A stretch of 64,000 nt of DNA from Sphingomonas kyeonggiensis (GTDB lineage Bacteria > Pseudomonadota > Alphaproteobacteria > Sphingomonadales > Sphingomonadaceae), in assembly GCF_030812785.1 (NCBI RefSeq), contig NZ_JAUSTJ010000001.1, positions 682,001-746,000 of the forward strand, in the 5' to 3' direction. Position 1 is the stretch's first letter. Every line of letters starts with the position of its first letter. Below, piece after piece: positions 54,826-64,000 of the stretch. A model generated the notes under the pieces. It was given only the letters and a program-made list of their open reading frames with translations. It was not told where the DNA came from and ran no database searches. Position numbers and translations under genes: made by a program.

Positions 54826-55583
54826 TGCTGCTCGCCATCCTCCTCTCCGCGTTGGCGATGACGCTGATCGTCGGCGTGCGCTATCTGCTGGCGAGCGGTG
54901 GCCTCGCGCTCGCCACCCAGCTGCGCCACCCCGGCCTCTATGCCGGGCTCGACAGCCAGATCCGCCGCGAGATCGGTTGGAGCCTCGCCAGCGCCGCGAT
55001 CTACGGCGTGCCGGCGGGGATCGTCGCCTGGGGCTGGCAGAACCATGGCTGGACGCGGATCTACGCCGATGTCCACGCCTTCCCGCTCTGGTACCTGCCC
55101 GTCTCGGTGCTGCTCTATCTGCTCGCGCACGACGCCTGGTTCTACTGGAAGCATCGCTGGATGCATCGCCCCGCGCTGTTCCGCCGCATGCACGCCGTCC
55201 ACCATGCCAGCCGTCCGCCGACCGCCTGGGCGGCGATGAGCTTCCACCCGCTGGAAGCGATCACCGGCGCGGTGGTGATCCCGGCGCTCGTCTTCCTCGT
55301 CCCCATCCATGTCGGCGCGCTCGGGCTGGTGCTCGCGATCATGACCGTGATGGGCGTCACCAACCATATGGGCTGGGAGATCTGGCCGCGCTTCGTCTGG
55401 CAGGGGCCGCTGGGCGCCTGGCTGATCACGGCCAGCCATCATCAGCGGCACCACGAACAATATGGATGCAATTTTGGACTCTATTTCCGTCACTGGGACC
55501 GGCTCTGCGGCACCGACAAGGGCCTTGGCGCTTTCGATCGCAACCACGCTGCTGCTGGGCGCCGCCGCGCCCGCGCCGAATGA
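54822..55583 (+). CDS. Sterol desaturase/carotenoid hydroxylase family protein
   Basis: The 253-aa membrane di-iron protein has HDAWFYWKHRWMH, MHAVHHASRPPTAW and HHQRHHEQYGCNFGLYFRHW His boxes. It can start at GTG 54822 or ATG 54825, coupled to the preceding stop. With crtY-I-B in the window, a carotenoid ring hydroxylase role is possible but is inference. The last ~40 residues overlap the DUF2141 gene by 122 bases and look less conserved (GAFDRNHAAAGRRRARAE). Confidence 0.82.
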   Translation: MMLLAILLSALAMTLIVGVRYLLASGGLALATQLRHPGLYAGLDSQIRREIGWSLASAAIYGVPAGIVAWGWQNHGWTRIYADVHAFPLWYLPVSVLLYLLAHDAWFYWKHRWMHRPALFRRMHAVHHASRPPTAWAAMSFHPLEAITGAVVIPALVFLVPIHVGALGLVLAIMTVMGVTNHMGWEIWPRFVWQGPLGAWLITASHHQRHHEQYGCNFGLYFRHWDRLCGTDKGLGAFDRNHAAAGRRRARAE

Positions 55584-55953
55584 GGGTGGCGCGCTCGACA
55601 TCGCGTTTACCGGGCTGCGCTCGGCCAAGGGCGTGGTCCGCATCTGCCTGGTGCAGGACCCGAGCGACTTTCCCGATTGCCGCGAGGGCAAGGGCGCGCT
55701 GAAGCGCACGCTCCCGGCCGCCAACCCCCGCATCCGCCTCGAAGGTCTGGCGCCCGGCGACTATGCCATCGCCGCGATCCACGATGCCAATGGCAATGCC
55801 AGGCTCGATACGGTGCTGGGCATCCCGCGCGAGGGTTTCGGCTTCTCGCGCAACCCCGCGATCCGCTTCGGCCCGCCGCGCTACAAGGATGCGCGCTTCG
55901 CTCTCGGCGCCGATGCCCAGATGCAACAGGTTCGGATTCGCTACCTTTTATAG
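55462..55953 (+). CDS. DUF2141 secreted protein
   Basis: The 163-aa protein has a hydrophobic signal (ALALSIATTLLLGAAAPAP) and the DUF2141 features LDIAFTGLRSAKGVVRICLV, LEGLAPGDYAIAAIHDANGN and AIRFGPPRYKDARFALG. The function of this beta-sandwich family is unknown. The start ATG at 55462 lies inside the preceding gene; a TTG further in (55525) would reduce the overlap. Confidence 0.82.
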   Translation: MDAILDSISVTGTGSAAPTRALALSIATTLLLGAAAPAPNEGGALDIAFTGLRSAKGVVRICLVQDPSDFPDCREGKGALKRTLPAANPRIRLEGLAPGDYAIAAIHDANGNARLDTVLGIPREGFGFSRNPAIRFGPPRYKDARFALGADAQMQQVRIRYLL

Positions 55954-56008
55954 GAACTTGCAGGGATCGGGCCGCGTTTCGCGCCTGCAACATCCTGAAG
56001 GCTAGTTC

Positions 56009-56887
56009 ATGATTCGACTTTGCGGCGCACTCCTCGTCTCGCTCCTCGCCGTCGCGCCCGCCTGGGCGCAGGACCAGGCCGAGCCCCAGCCCGCCCCCCA
56101 ATCGGCCGAAGTCGCCGAGGCGGCCAGCGAAGGCGCAGCGCGGCTCACCCTCGGCGTCGGCGCCGCCTATTTCCCGGACTATGAAGGCTCGAGCCACAAT
56201 CGCTGGACGCCGATCCCGGTCGCCAATGGCACGGTCGCGGGGATGAGCTTCACCCTGGTCGGCAACCGCGCCCAGCTCGACGTGATCCCGAACGCGACCG
56301 GTCCCGGCTGGGACATCCAGTTCGGCCCCGTCGCGGTCTACAACATGAACCGCTCGAACCGCGATTCCATCCGCGATCCCCGCGTCCGGGCGCTCGGCGA
56401 AGTCGATTCCGCGCTTGAGGTCGGCGGCTATTTCGGCATCGGCCGCACCGGGCTGATCACCAGCGATTTCGACAAGCTCTCGGTGACCGTGTCCTATCGC
56501 AAGGACGTGACCCGGGTGCACCGCGCCGGCATCTGGAACCCGGTGGTCACCTATTCGACGCCGCTCAGCACCAAGGCGATGGTCAGCCTCTCGGCCTCGG
56601 CCGAGATCGTCGAGGATCGCTATGCCCGCACCTATTTCGGCGTCACCCCGGCGCAGAGCCTCGCGAGCGGGCTGCCCGTGTTCCGGCCCGAGGGCGGCCA
56701 GAAGGACATTACCTTTGGCGGCTATTTCGCCTATGCGCTCACCGGCAACCTGACCAAGGGTCTGTCGCTGGTCGCCGGCGGCACCTATCGCAAGCTGGTC
56801 AAGGACTTCGCCGACAGCCCGCTGGTCAGCATCGCTGGCGACCGCAACCAGTGGACCGGCGCGGCCGGGCTGGCGCTCACCTTCTGA
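56009..56887 (+). CDS. MipA/OmpV family outer-membrane protein
   Basis: The 292-aa protein has a signal peptide (MIRLCGALLVSLLAVAPAWA followed by Q) and a beta-barrel pattern: RLTLGVGAAYFPDYEGSSHN, NRAQLDVIPN, FGGYFAYALTGNLTKGLSLV, and a C-terminal Phe (GLALTF). The opening segment YFPDYEGS is a hallmark of the MipA/OmpV family, which forms outer-membrane barrels or scaffolds murein enzymes. It lies upstream of the TPP riboswitch of thiC. Confidence 0.9.
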   Translation: MIRLCGALLVSLLAVAPAWAQDQAEPQPAPQSAEVAEAASEGAARLTLGVGAAYFPDYEGSSHNRWTPIPVANGTVAGMSFTLVGNRAQLDVIPNATGPGWDIQFGPVAVYNMNRSNRDSIRDPRVRALGEVDSALEVGGYFGIGRTGLITSDFDKLSVTVSYRKDVTRVHRAGIWNPVVTYSTPLSTKAMVSLSASAEIVEDRYARTYFGVTPAQSLASGLPVFRPEGGQKDITFGGYFAYALTGNLTKGLSLVAGGTYRKLVKDFADSPLVSIAGDRNQWTGAAGLALTF

Positions 56888-56929
56888 GCGCTGGACCTCG
56901 CTTCCCCAAGCGCCTAAGACCGCCGTCAT

Positions 56930-57022
56930 CCCCGGGGGAGCGCTGATGCGCGCTTGAGAGGGAAGCAGCAGCTTCCGACCCGCTGAACCTGATCCGGTTG
57001 AGACCGGCGTAGGGAGGGAGCG
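56930..57022 (+). promoter_or_regulatory. TPP riboswitch (THI element)
   Basis: The leader of thiC contains the conserved THI segments: GGGGGAGCGCTGATGCGCGC near 56935, the CTTGAGAGG-like junction, and ACCCGCTGAACCTGATCCGG followed by GACCGGCGTAGGGAGGG. Thiamin pyrophosphate binding to this aptamer typically hides the ribosome-binding site or ends transcription in proteobacteria. The aptamer ends about 40 bases before the thiC ATG, and a pyrimidine-rich CCTCTCCCC lies near the GGAGAAG binding site. Confidence 0.93.
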
Positions 57023-57062
57023 GCCCCACCACAGGACCGTCCTCTCCCCTTTGGAGAAGTGA

Positions 57063-58925
<1,863 letters not shown>

Positions 58926-58993
58926 GCCCTATGGCTTGACTTGGACGGGGCGGGCATCGTTCTTTCGCAGGCGAATTGCCGTGCGGAGGAACG

Positions 58994-59392
58994 ATGCCCC
59001 TGCTTGCCCTCGCCCTTGCGGCCGCCAATCCCGCCTTCCCGCCGATGGACGACGATCTTCGCGCCGAATGCGCGCGCGTGGCGAAGGTCTATCCGCTCCT
59101 GATGATCGCCGCGATGGCCGAGGGGCCGGTCGATTGCGGCGATCCGGAGTCGGGCGAGTCGGTCGATTGCGCCGCGGGCGAGACCCCGGAGCAGAAAAAG
59201 GCCCATGCCCTGCGCTGGGAGCTCCGCAAATATCAGGAGGCCGGCTACAAGGCCGCGGACGCTGCCTGCGACGACTGGCGCGCCTATCCCAAGTCCGACG
59301 ACATGCGCGCGATCGCGGCCAGCGCCATTGCCGAGGCTCGATCACGCGACAAGGCGACTTCGGTACCGCCGGCCCCGGCGCCGGCAAACTGA
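58994..59392 (+). CDS. Hypothetical secreted protein
   Basis: The start at 58994 follows a perfect GGAGGA and gives a hydrophobic N-terminus (MPLLALALAAANPAFPP). The 132-aa protein has five cysteines (GPVDCGDPESGESVDCAAG) and a helical region, and ends with a Pro/Ala tail. No domain is recognised. Confidence 0.7.
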   Translation: MPLLALALAAANPAFPPMDDDLRAECARVAKVYPLLMIAAMAEGPVDCGDPESGESVDCAAGETPEQKKAHALRWELRKYQEAGYKAADAACDDWRAYPKSDDMRAIAASAIAEARSRDKATSVPPAPAPAN

Positions 59393-59478
59393 CGCGCCGG
59401 GCAATCCGGTAGCGCGGGAAGCTTGACCAATCGGAACATTATGGCAACATTCGGCGCGAACACGCCGGAGCCTGCCGC

Positions 59479-59949
59479 ATGACCGATCATTGCACCGATT
59501 TCGATTTCCAGCAGGGCCGCTGGACCGTCCATCACCGCCGTCTCAAGTCGCGCCTGACCGGCTGTACCGAATGGGAGACCTTTGCCGGCACCAGCGAGCA
59601 GCGCCCGTTGCTCGGCGGCAACGGCAATGTCGAGGACAATCTCCTCCATCTGCCCGCCGGCGACTATCGCGCCGTGGCGCTGCGTTCCTATGATCCGGAG
59701 GCCGGCACCTGGGCGATCTGGTGGCTCGACGCCCGCAATCCCCATGCGCTCGACACGCCGGTGACCGGCCGGTTCGAGCAGGGCATCGGCACCTTCTACG
59801 CCGACGACACGCATGAAGGGCGCGCGGTCCACCTGCGCTTCCTCTGGCTCGACACGCAAGGCGATACGCCGCGCTGGGAGCAGGCGCTGTCGGCCGATGG
59901 CGGCGAGAGCTGGGAGACCAACTGGGTGATGGAGTTCACCAGGGCCTGA
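59479..59949 (+). CDS. DUF1579-like hypothetical protein
   Basis: The 156-aa protein (TDHCTDFDFQQGRWTVHHRR, LRSYDPEAGTWAIWWLDARN, ADGGESWETNWVMEFTRA) resembles small lipocalin-like DUF1579 proteins of unknown function. The sequence has no signal peptide. It stands alone between two short gaps without recognised features. Confidence 0.72.
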   Translation: MTDHCTDFDFQQGRWTVHHRRLKSRLTGCTEWETFAGTSEQRPLLGGNGNVEDNLLHLPAGDYRAVALRSYDPEAGTWAIWWLDARNPHALDTPVTGRFEQGIGTFYADDTHEGRAVHLRFLWLDTQGDTPRWEQALSADGGESWETNWVMEFTRA

Positions 59950-60053
59950 GGCCGGTCCCGATCGCCGGAGTCATGTCCGAAACGGACAAGCTTGCGTCCA
60001 AAGCCGAGCCAAACCCCGATACCCTCGCGCGCAGGCAGTGAGGGGAGGGAGCG

Positions 60054-60491
60054 ATGAAATATGCATGGCGTCGATGGAGCGGGGCGCTGCTACTGGGGAT
60101 GGCGTTCCTGGCGGCACCCGGCGCGCTCGCGCAGAAGCGCATGCTGATCAACGTGCCGCCGACCGCCCTCGAGCTGTCCGACGTGAACACCACGGCGCTG
60201 GCCGACCAATTCGTCAGGTCGGGAGCGCTGGTGAAGGTCTATCTCTGGCCAACCGAGTTGGGCGGCGAGGACGATCCCCGCAACATCGTCTACATCACCC
60301 CCGAAGCCGCCGAAACGCGCGCGACGGTCGCCGGCAATCTCCGTCGTTTCCTGAGGGCGGACGAGGCGAACGACGTCGAGGTGCTGCCCGAGTACAAGGG
60401 CACCAGCATCGTCCCCACCCGCATCGTGTTCAAGGCGCGCCACAAGCGCGGCGGCGCGCCGTTCGAGCAGCTGGTGGACGTCTGGCACTAG
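60054..60491 (+). CDS. Secreted hypothetical protein, tandem paralogue A
   Basis: The 145-aa protein has a signal peptide (MKYAWRRWSGALLLGMAFLA then APGALAQ). The mature part reads LVKVYLWPTELGGEDDPRNI and ends EYKGTSIVPTRIVFKARHKR-GGAPFEQLVDVWH. It is clearly paralogous with the next gene. No known domain is recognised. Confidence 0.75.
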   Translation: MKYAWRRWSGALLLGMAFLAAPGALAQKRMLINVPPTALELSDVNTTALADQFVRSGALVKVYLWPTELGGEDDPRNIVYITPEAAETRATVAGNLRRFLRADEANDVEVLPEYKGTSIVPTRIVFKARHKRGGAPFEQLVDVWH

Positions 60492-60527
60492 GTGCCCAAG
60501 GGGCATCGGCATCAGGGGGAGGGCGGA

Positions 60528-60953
60528 ATGGCACAGGCATGGCAGGGGCTGGCTGGCGCGCTGCTGCTGTTCGGTACGCTGAGCCTCGCGCCCGAGGCCG
60601 CGGCGCAGGAAGCGCAAGGCGTGGTCAACGGCCCCGACTTCTCGGAAATCACCAGCAAGGCGGCAGCGCAGAAGCTGGTCCGCCAAGGCCAACTGGTACG
60701 GATCCGCGCCTTCCCCGCCGAACTGGGCGGCCCGGCCTACAGGCGCAACATCCTCTACGTCCCGCCCGAGGTGGAGGAGGCCCGCCAGCTCCTGATCGGC
60801 ACCCTCCGCCGCTTCACGGAGGAGGACCTGATCGACAGCCTCGATGTGCAGATGGAGTACAAGGGCACCAGCATCATCCCCGCGCGCATCCACTATATCG
60901 GAACGCACAGCCGGGGCGGGGAACCGTTCGAGGCGGTGGTGGAGGTTTGGTAG
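60528..60953 (+). CDS. Secreted hypothetical protein, tandem paralogue B
   Basis: The start at 60528 (MAQAWQGLAGALLLFGTLSL) has a GGGGGAGGG ribosome-binding site and a signal peptide; an in-frame GTG at 60492 directly after the previous stop is less likely. The 141-aa protein shares LVRIRAFPAELGGPAYRRNI and EYKGTSIIPARIHYIGTHSR-GGEPFEAVVEVW with its neighbour, so the pair arose by duplication. Confidence 0.75.
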   Translation: MAQAWQGLAGALLLFGTLSLAPEAAAQEAQGVVNGPDFSEITSKAAAQKLVRQGQLVRIRAFPAELGGPAYRRNILYVPPEVEEARQLLIGTLRRFTEEDLIDSLDVQMEYKGTSIIPARIHYIGTHSRGGEPFEAVVEVW

Positions 60954-60955
60954 AT

Positions 60956-61603
60956 TTACCCTTGGTTCGGTAGGTACATCGTTATTGGAGAATCTACTGA
61001 ATCAGGATCATCAAGTGCCCGTCGTACTTGCGCCGCAATTTGCGACTTATAGGCTTCGAGCTGAGGAACCATTCTATAGATACTGCTCGTATCTATTGTT
61101 ATGGTTCTAACTTGATTTACATCGAATGGAATTCGGTCTGAGCTTCGCATTAGCTGAACTACTGGCTTGCGTAACATATGCCGGATAGCTAATTCATAAA
61201 ATACATTGGGATTGTGGTATGACAGGTCAGCGATAACAAGTCTTGCTTTGAAAAGATATTCAATGACTTGCTTGGTTATCACGCCAGGCTGATCGATTTG
61301 ATCTGCGCGGACAACCTTTAATTTCAAAGTTTCCAGTGCAGGTTCAATAATGGATCCAAGAAACAAATCCGAATGATCTCGCTGCTCGGAGCCGGCCTCT
61401 CCGATCGGTGTTATATAAAATGCCGTGGATTCAAAGTGCGCATCTCCGGAGGTAATTAGGTTATTGCCGGATGGGGTAGTAGGTATATATGAATCATCTT
61501 GCCTATTAATTGATGAGGGGAGCTCATCAAGAAGATGATCTACAGTTATAATTCTATCTGCGCCTGATAGTGTCTGTAGAAGTCCGACGAATCTCAAATT
61601 CAC
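60956..61603 (-). pseudogene. C-terminal part of frameshifted NDT/TIR-like protein
   Basis: This frame encodes the effector-like half of a broken gene. Upstream of the GTG at 61603 it stays open to about 61823 and reads ILDIEPFAGLYNQFKTLRLP and AAEEAVDTFIVNLRFVGLLQ, conserved-looking sequence that continues directly from the upstream fragment in another frame. The domain has FYITPIGEAGSEQRDHSDLF, KLKVVRADQIDQPG and LVIADLSYHNPNVFYELAIR, as in nucleoside 2-deoxyribosyltransferase/TIR-like nucleotide-acting domains (the Glu in YELA is the likely catalytic residue). The region is AT-rich unlike its neighbours. Confidence 0.75.
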
Positions 61604-61614
61604 AATGAATGTAT

Positions 61615-62148
61615 CTACAGCTTCCTCGGCCGCTTCCGCATCAACATTAAACTCTTTAATGGCATCAATAAGTGCTGCCTTGGCGGGGAGTCTAAGGGTC
61701 TTAAACTGATTATAGAGTCCTGCAAAAGGTTCGATATCAAGTATGGAAAGCTGTACGCGGCATCGAGTTCGCTCTCTAGGCTGAATCTGCTCGTCGGCAG
61801 CTTCTTTCCTTCCGAAGTTAACTCAAGAATGTCTGCTTGGTATCCACCTTTAATAAGGCCATATTTGTTTGCATTCGTGATTACTTGCCGACTCAAGCTG
61901 CTCTCAGGCGATTTCCCGAGATGATTAAATAGAGTTACGCGTCTAACCGTAGCTCCGGCGCCAAAATCTAATACGGATTTGGCAAAAGTAAGAGCCTCTT
62001 CAAAAGGCGAGGCTGGGAAATTTCGAACAATTCTAGATTTCTTATTTTTCTGAGGAGTACCTTCAGATGGCGCCGTGGCATTCCTACGACGCTTGGCGTC
62101 AGGTTTTCCGGTGCCTTTTTCCGGTGCGGAGTTGGTTTCTTCCGACAT
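61615..62148 (-). pseudogene. N-terminal part of the same frameshifted gene (winged-helix-like)
   Basis: A GGAGGAC site precedes the ATG (SEETNSAPEKGTGKPDAKRR), giving a charged, disordered leader, then FEEALTFAKSVLDFGAGATV and SSLSRQVITNANKYGLIKGG, which looks like a winged-helix domain, ending LELTSEGKKLP. After about residue 130 the frame degenerates (SISLRPLDSPPRQHLLMPLK...) while the +2 (=-1) frame continues with family-like sequence. The join lies near 61735-61775 and fits loss of one base. It is either a pseudogene or a sequencing/assembly error. Confidence 0.75.
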
Positions 62149-62284
62149 GAGTCCTCCGGATAAAATTCGTTATCAACCAATCACAACGTTGGGCACAAAG
62201 CAAGAACGATCCTATGTAGGCTTTGCTGACCCCAAGTAATTGTGGCAATTTGAGCCGGCCGCAAGAATAGCCCATGAAGGCAAA

Positions 62285-62686
62285 GTGCCTCACCTGGTCC
62301 ACATCGCCCTGATTGTTCGCGACTATGACGAAGCGCTCACCTTCTACATCGGCAAGCTCGGCTTCACGCTGGTCGAGGACACATACCAGCCCGAGCAGGA
62401 CAAGCGCTGGGTGACGATCCGCCCGCCCGGTGCGCCGGAGAACGCCACCACCATCCTCCTCGCCCGCGCCGCCACCCCCGAACAGGAAGCGGCAATCGGC
62501 AACCAGGCCGCGGGCCGCGTCTTCCTGTTCCTCGCCACCGATGATTTCGAACGCGACTTCGCCGCCTTCACCGCAGCCGGTGTACGCTTCGTCCGCGCGC
62601 CCACCGATCAGCCCTATGGCAAGGTCGCGGTGTTCGAGGACCTTTACGGCAATCGCTGGGACCTGATCGAGCACCGCCAGGCCTGA
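62285..62686 (+). CDS. VOC (glyoxalase/bleomycin-resistance fold) family protein
   Basis: From the GTG at 62285 the 133-aa protein begins PHLVHIALIVRDYDEALTFY and has WVTIRPPGAPENATTILLAR and KVAVFEDLYGNRWDLIEHRQ. These are the paired beta-alpha-beta-beta-beta motifs of VOC enzymes, with metal-ligand positions His and Glu visible (VHIAL, LIEH). The frame is open further up to a GTG at 62240 in AT-rich sequence, but homologous sequence starts at 62285. It marks the end of the AT-rich island. Confidence 0.86.
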   Translation: MPHLVHIALIVRDYDEALTFYIGKLGFTLVEDTYQPEQDKRWVTIRPPGAPENATTILLARAATPEQEAAIGNQAAGRVFLFLATDDFERDFAAFTAAGVRFVRAPTDQPYGKVAVFEDLYGNRWDLIEHRQA

Positions 62687-62760
62687 TCGCCGCCGCCCCA
62701 GATTTGCCTGCAAGCCCATGCAGCTATATCCTCCCGCCATCCGCCCTGGGGGGAACCGCC

Positions 62761-63156
62761 ATGAACACGCACAAGCTGCTGCAGGCCGCGCTTATCCTGT
62801 TCGGTGTCGTCTGCTGCCTCGTCTATCCGCTCGCCATCGTCTGGCCCTCGGGCTGGGCCTGGCATGAGGGGTCGCCGGCCGCCTCCAACTATTTCCTGAT
62901 GATCGTCGGGGTCTATGCGACGCTCGGCGTCTTCCTGATCCGCGCCGCCGCCGATCCGCAGGCGAACCGGTCGCTGATCCTCTTCGCCATCTGGTCGAGT
63001 CTGGTCCATGGGCTGATCATGGGCGCCCAGTCCTTCGCCCAGCCGATGCACATGGGGCACATCCCCGGCGACGTGTCGGCGCTGCTGATCATGGCGGCGG
63101 TGCTGGCCTGGCTGCTCCACGCCGATCGCGCCCGGGCCGCCGATGCCCCGGCCTGA
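62761..63156 (+). CDS. Small four-helix membrane protein, DUF6632-like
   Basis: The start at 62761 (MNTHKLLQAALILFGVVCCL) is preceded by GGGGGGAA. The 131-aa protein has four predicted transmembrane helices, including YFLMIVGVYATLGVFLIRAA and SSLVHGLIMGAQSFAQPMHM with conserved His residues. The pattern resembles DUF6632; the function is unknown. The next small gene overlaps its stop by 14 bases. Confidence 0.72.
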   Translation: MNTHKLLQAALILFGVVCCLVYPLAIVWPSGWAWHEGSPAASNYFLMIVGVYATLGVFLIRAAADPQANRSLILFAIWSSLVHGLIMGAQSFAQPMHMGHIPGDVSALLIMAAVLAWLLHADRARAADAPA

Positions 63157-63400
63157 CGGCCTGCCCGCGCCGGTGCCACGCCTCGCCAGGGAAGCTGCGG
63201 CCCCCGAGCCGCATCCCCTCGCCACGCCCCAGACCGCCCGCGCCAGCATCCGCATAGGAGAACGCATCCTGCTCGAGGCCGAGGCGCGCGCCACGCCGAT
63301 CGGGCTGATCGCGATCGGCGGGATGGTCGCGGCGATCCTGCTCGCGGTGCCGCCGATCCTCCGCGCCGCCCGCGCGCCGCACCGGCTCCCGCCCGGCTGA
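63143..63400 (+). CDS. Small single-helix membrane protein (tentative)
   Basis: This 85-aa frame starts within the end of the previous gene. It has a Pro/Ala-rich head, SIRIGERILLEAEARATPIG and one transmembrane helix (LIAIGGMVAAILLAVPPILR). No domain is recognised. Coding use of the frame is plausible but unproven. Confidence 0.45.
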   Translation: MPRPDGLPAPVPRLAREAAAPEPHPLATPQTARASIRIGERILLEAEARATPIGLIAIGGMVAAILLAVPPILRAARAPHRLPPG

Positions 63401-63481
63401 TGGATGCTCCCGTGCAACACTTGCCGGGAAACGATCCTACGGCACTCGCACAATAGGATTTCGTCTGATCCAAGCTTGCGG

Positions 63482-64000
63482 ATGGAACAGCAGGACCATC
63501 GTATCGCATTCGATCCCGCGCTATCCGCAGGGATCGATCCCTTCCACCCTCCCGCCACGGCATCTGCCGCGGCGGCGCTGCCGCCGGCCTTGCTCGACGC
63601 GCATGGCCATGACCCGGACGACTATGAATGGGTCCCGGTCCGGCGGAAGCATAGGCACGACGGCTGGTCGCCCGAGCGCCAGCGCAGCTTCATCGAGGCG
63701 CTCGCCGATCGCGGTTCGGTGACCGAGGCGGCGCAGGCGGTCGGCATGTCGGTCAGCAGCGCCTACAAGCTGCGCCGCTCGCCGGGCGGGGAGAATTTCG
63801 CCCGCGCCTGGAACATCGCGCTCCATCAGGCGGCGCTGCATCTTGCCGATGTCGCCTTCGACCGCGCGATCCACGGCACGGACGAGCCGGTGTTCGACAA
63901 GGAAGGCCGCCGGGTCGGGCGCCGCATGCGCATGAACGACCGGCTGCTGATGTTCCTGTTGCGCGCGCATCTGCCCGAACGCTACGCGCATGCCCATCGC
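63482..64000 (+). CDS. Helix-turn-helix-like conserved protein (3' truncated by window edge)
   Basis: An ATG at 63482 opens 173 codons without a stop to the window end. The protein begins MEQQDHRIAFDPALSAGIDP, then a HTH-like RQRSFIEALADRGSVTEAAQ-AVGMSVSSAYKLRRSPGGENF and AWNIALHQAALHLADVAFDR. This type is common in sphingomonads as a hypothetical or helix-turn-helix protein; the target is unknown. Upstream 63401-63481 shows no clear terminator. Confidence 0.75.
   Translation, partial: MEQQDHRIAFDPALSAGIDPFHPPATASAAAALPPALLDAHGHDPDDYEWVPVRRKHRHDGWSPERQRSFIEALADRGSVTEAAQAVGMSVSSAYKLRRSPGGENFARAWNIALHQAALHLADVAFDRAIHGTDEPVFDKEGRRVGRRMRMNDRLLMFLLRAHLPERYAHAHR

Noticed and set aside
60956..62148. 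Programmed -1 frameshift as the explanation of the two frames
   Set aside because: No slippery X-XXY-YYZ heptamer was found in phase around 61735-61775, so a mutation or sequence error is more likely.
63521..63997. Minus-strand frame at the window end
   Set aside because: The plus-strand frame from 63482 encodes HTH-like sequence and runs off the window; the minus frame is its shadow.

Overview
The window is a high-G+C (roughly two-thirds by eye), gene-dense chromosomal segment of an alphaproteobacterium, most probably a Sphingomonas or close sphingomonad. This rests on the gene content: a large TonB-dependent receptor, crtY-crtI-crtB carotenoid genes, the hemC-hemD-COG4223 and tsaD-gpsA arrangement, a DUF1674 gene divergent from rsmB, and repeated GTCATCCC-type intergenic palindromes. 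No rRNA, tRNA, CRISPR array or insertion sequence was found.

Layout. 1-5.5 kb: 3' part of a TonB receptor, then a minus-strand operon (glutaryl-CoA dehydrogenase, GNAT acetyltransferase, class III CoA-transferase) that fits glutarate/lysine catabolism. 5.6-11 kb: haem genes hemC/hemD plus a mitofilin-like protein, divergent from tsaD-gpsA-DUF1697 across an intergenic inverted-repeat element. 11-21 kb: DUF1674, rsmB, rpe, heparinase-like protein, purH, a polysaccharide flippase and polA. 21-29 kb: 2OG-Fe(II) oxygenase, a class A-like beta-lactamase lipoprotein, a GT22-like mannosyltransferase, nadB, a PHB-depolymerase-like esterase, a sialidase-like protein and an ABC ATPase. 29-35.7 kb: CHCC zinc finger, tldD, SMI1/KNR4 protein, a ccdAB toxin-antitoxin pair, small enzymes, and a divergent TetR/GST pair with an operator.

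35.8-42 kb: the carotenoid cluster crtY-crtI-(LOG)-crtB and an ATM1-type ABC exporter. 42-51.8 kb: alpha/beta hydrolase, HerA-like ATPase, recQ followed by three overlapping small genes, a sterol-desaturase family enzyme and a GMC oxidoreductase. 52-54 kb: nitrogen module glnK-amtB with a textbook sigma-54 promoter. 54-59 kb: an FG-GAP-like secreted protein, a second desaturase-family enzyme, DUF2141, MipA/OmpV, and a TPP riboswitch controlling thiC. 59-64 kb: small accessory genes, including tandem paralogous secreted proteins and an AT-rich island (about 60.96-62.25 kb).

The AT-rich island is the most unusual part. It carries one gene, apparently broken by a single frameshift, encoding an N-terminal winged-helix-like region and a C-terminal nucleoside-deoxyribosyltransferase/TIR-like domain. 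Its base composition and domain type suggest a horizontally acquired, possibly defence-related gene. Other points of interest are a probably leaderless ccdAB transcript, the elongated class A-like beta-lactamase, two distant intergenic elements with shared landmarks, and long coding overlaps at the 3' ends of both desaturase genes.
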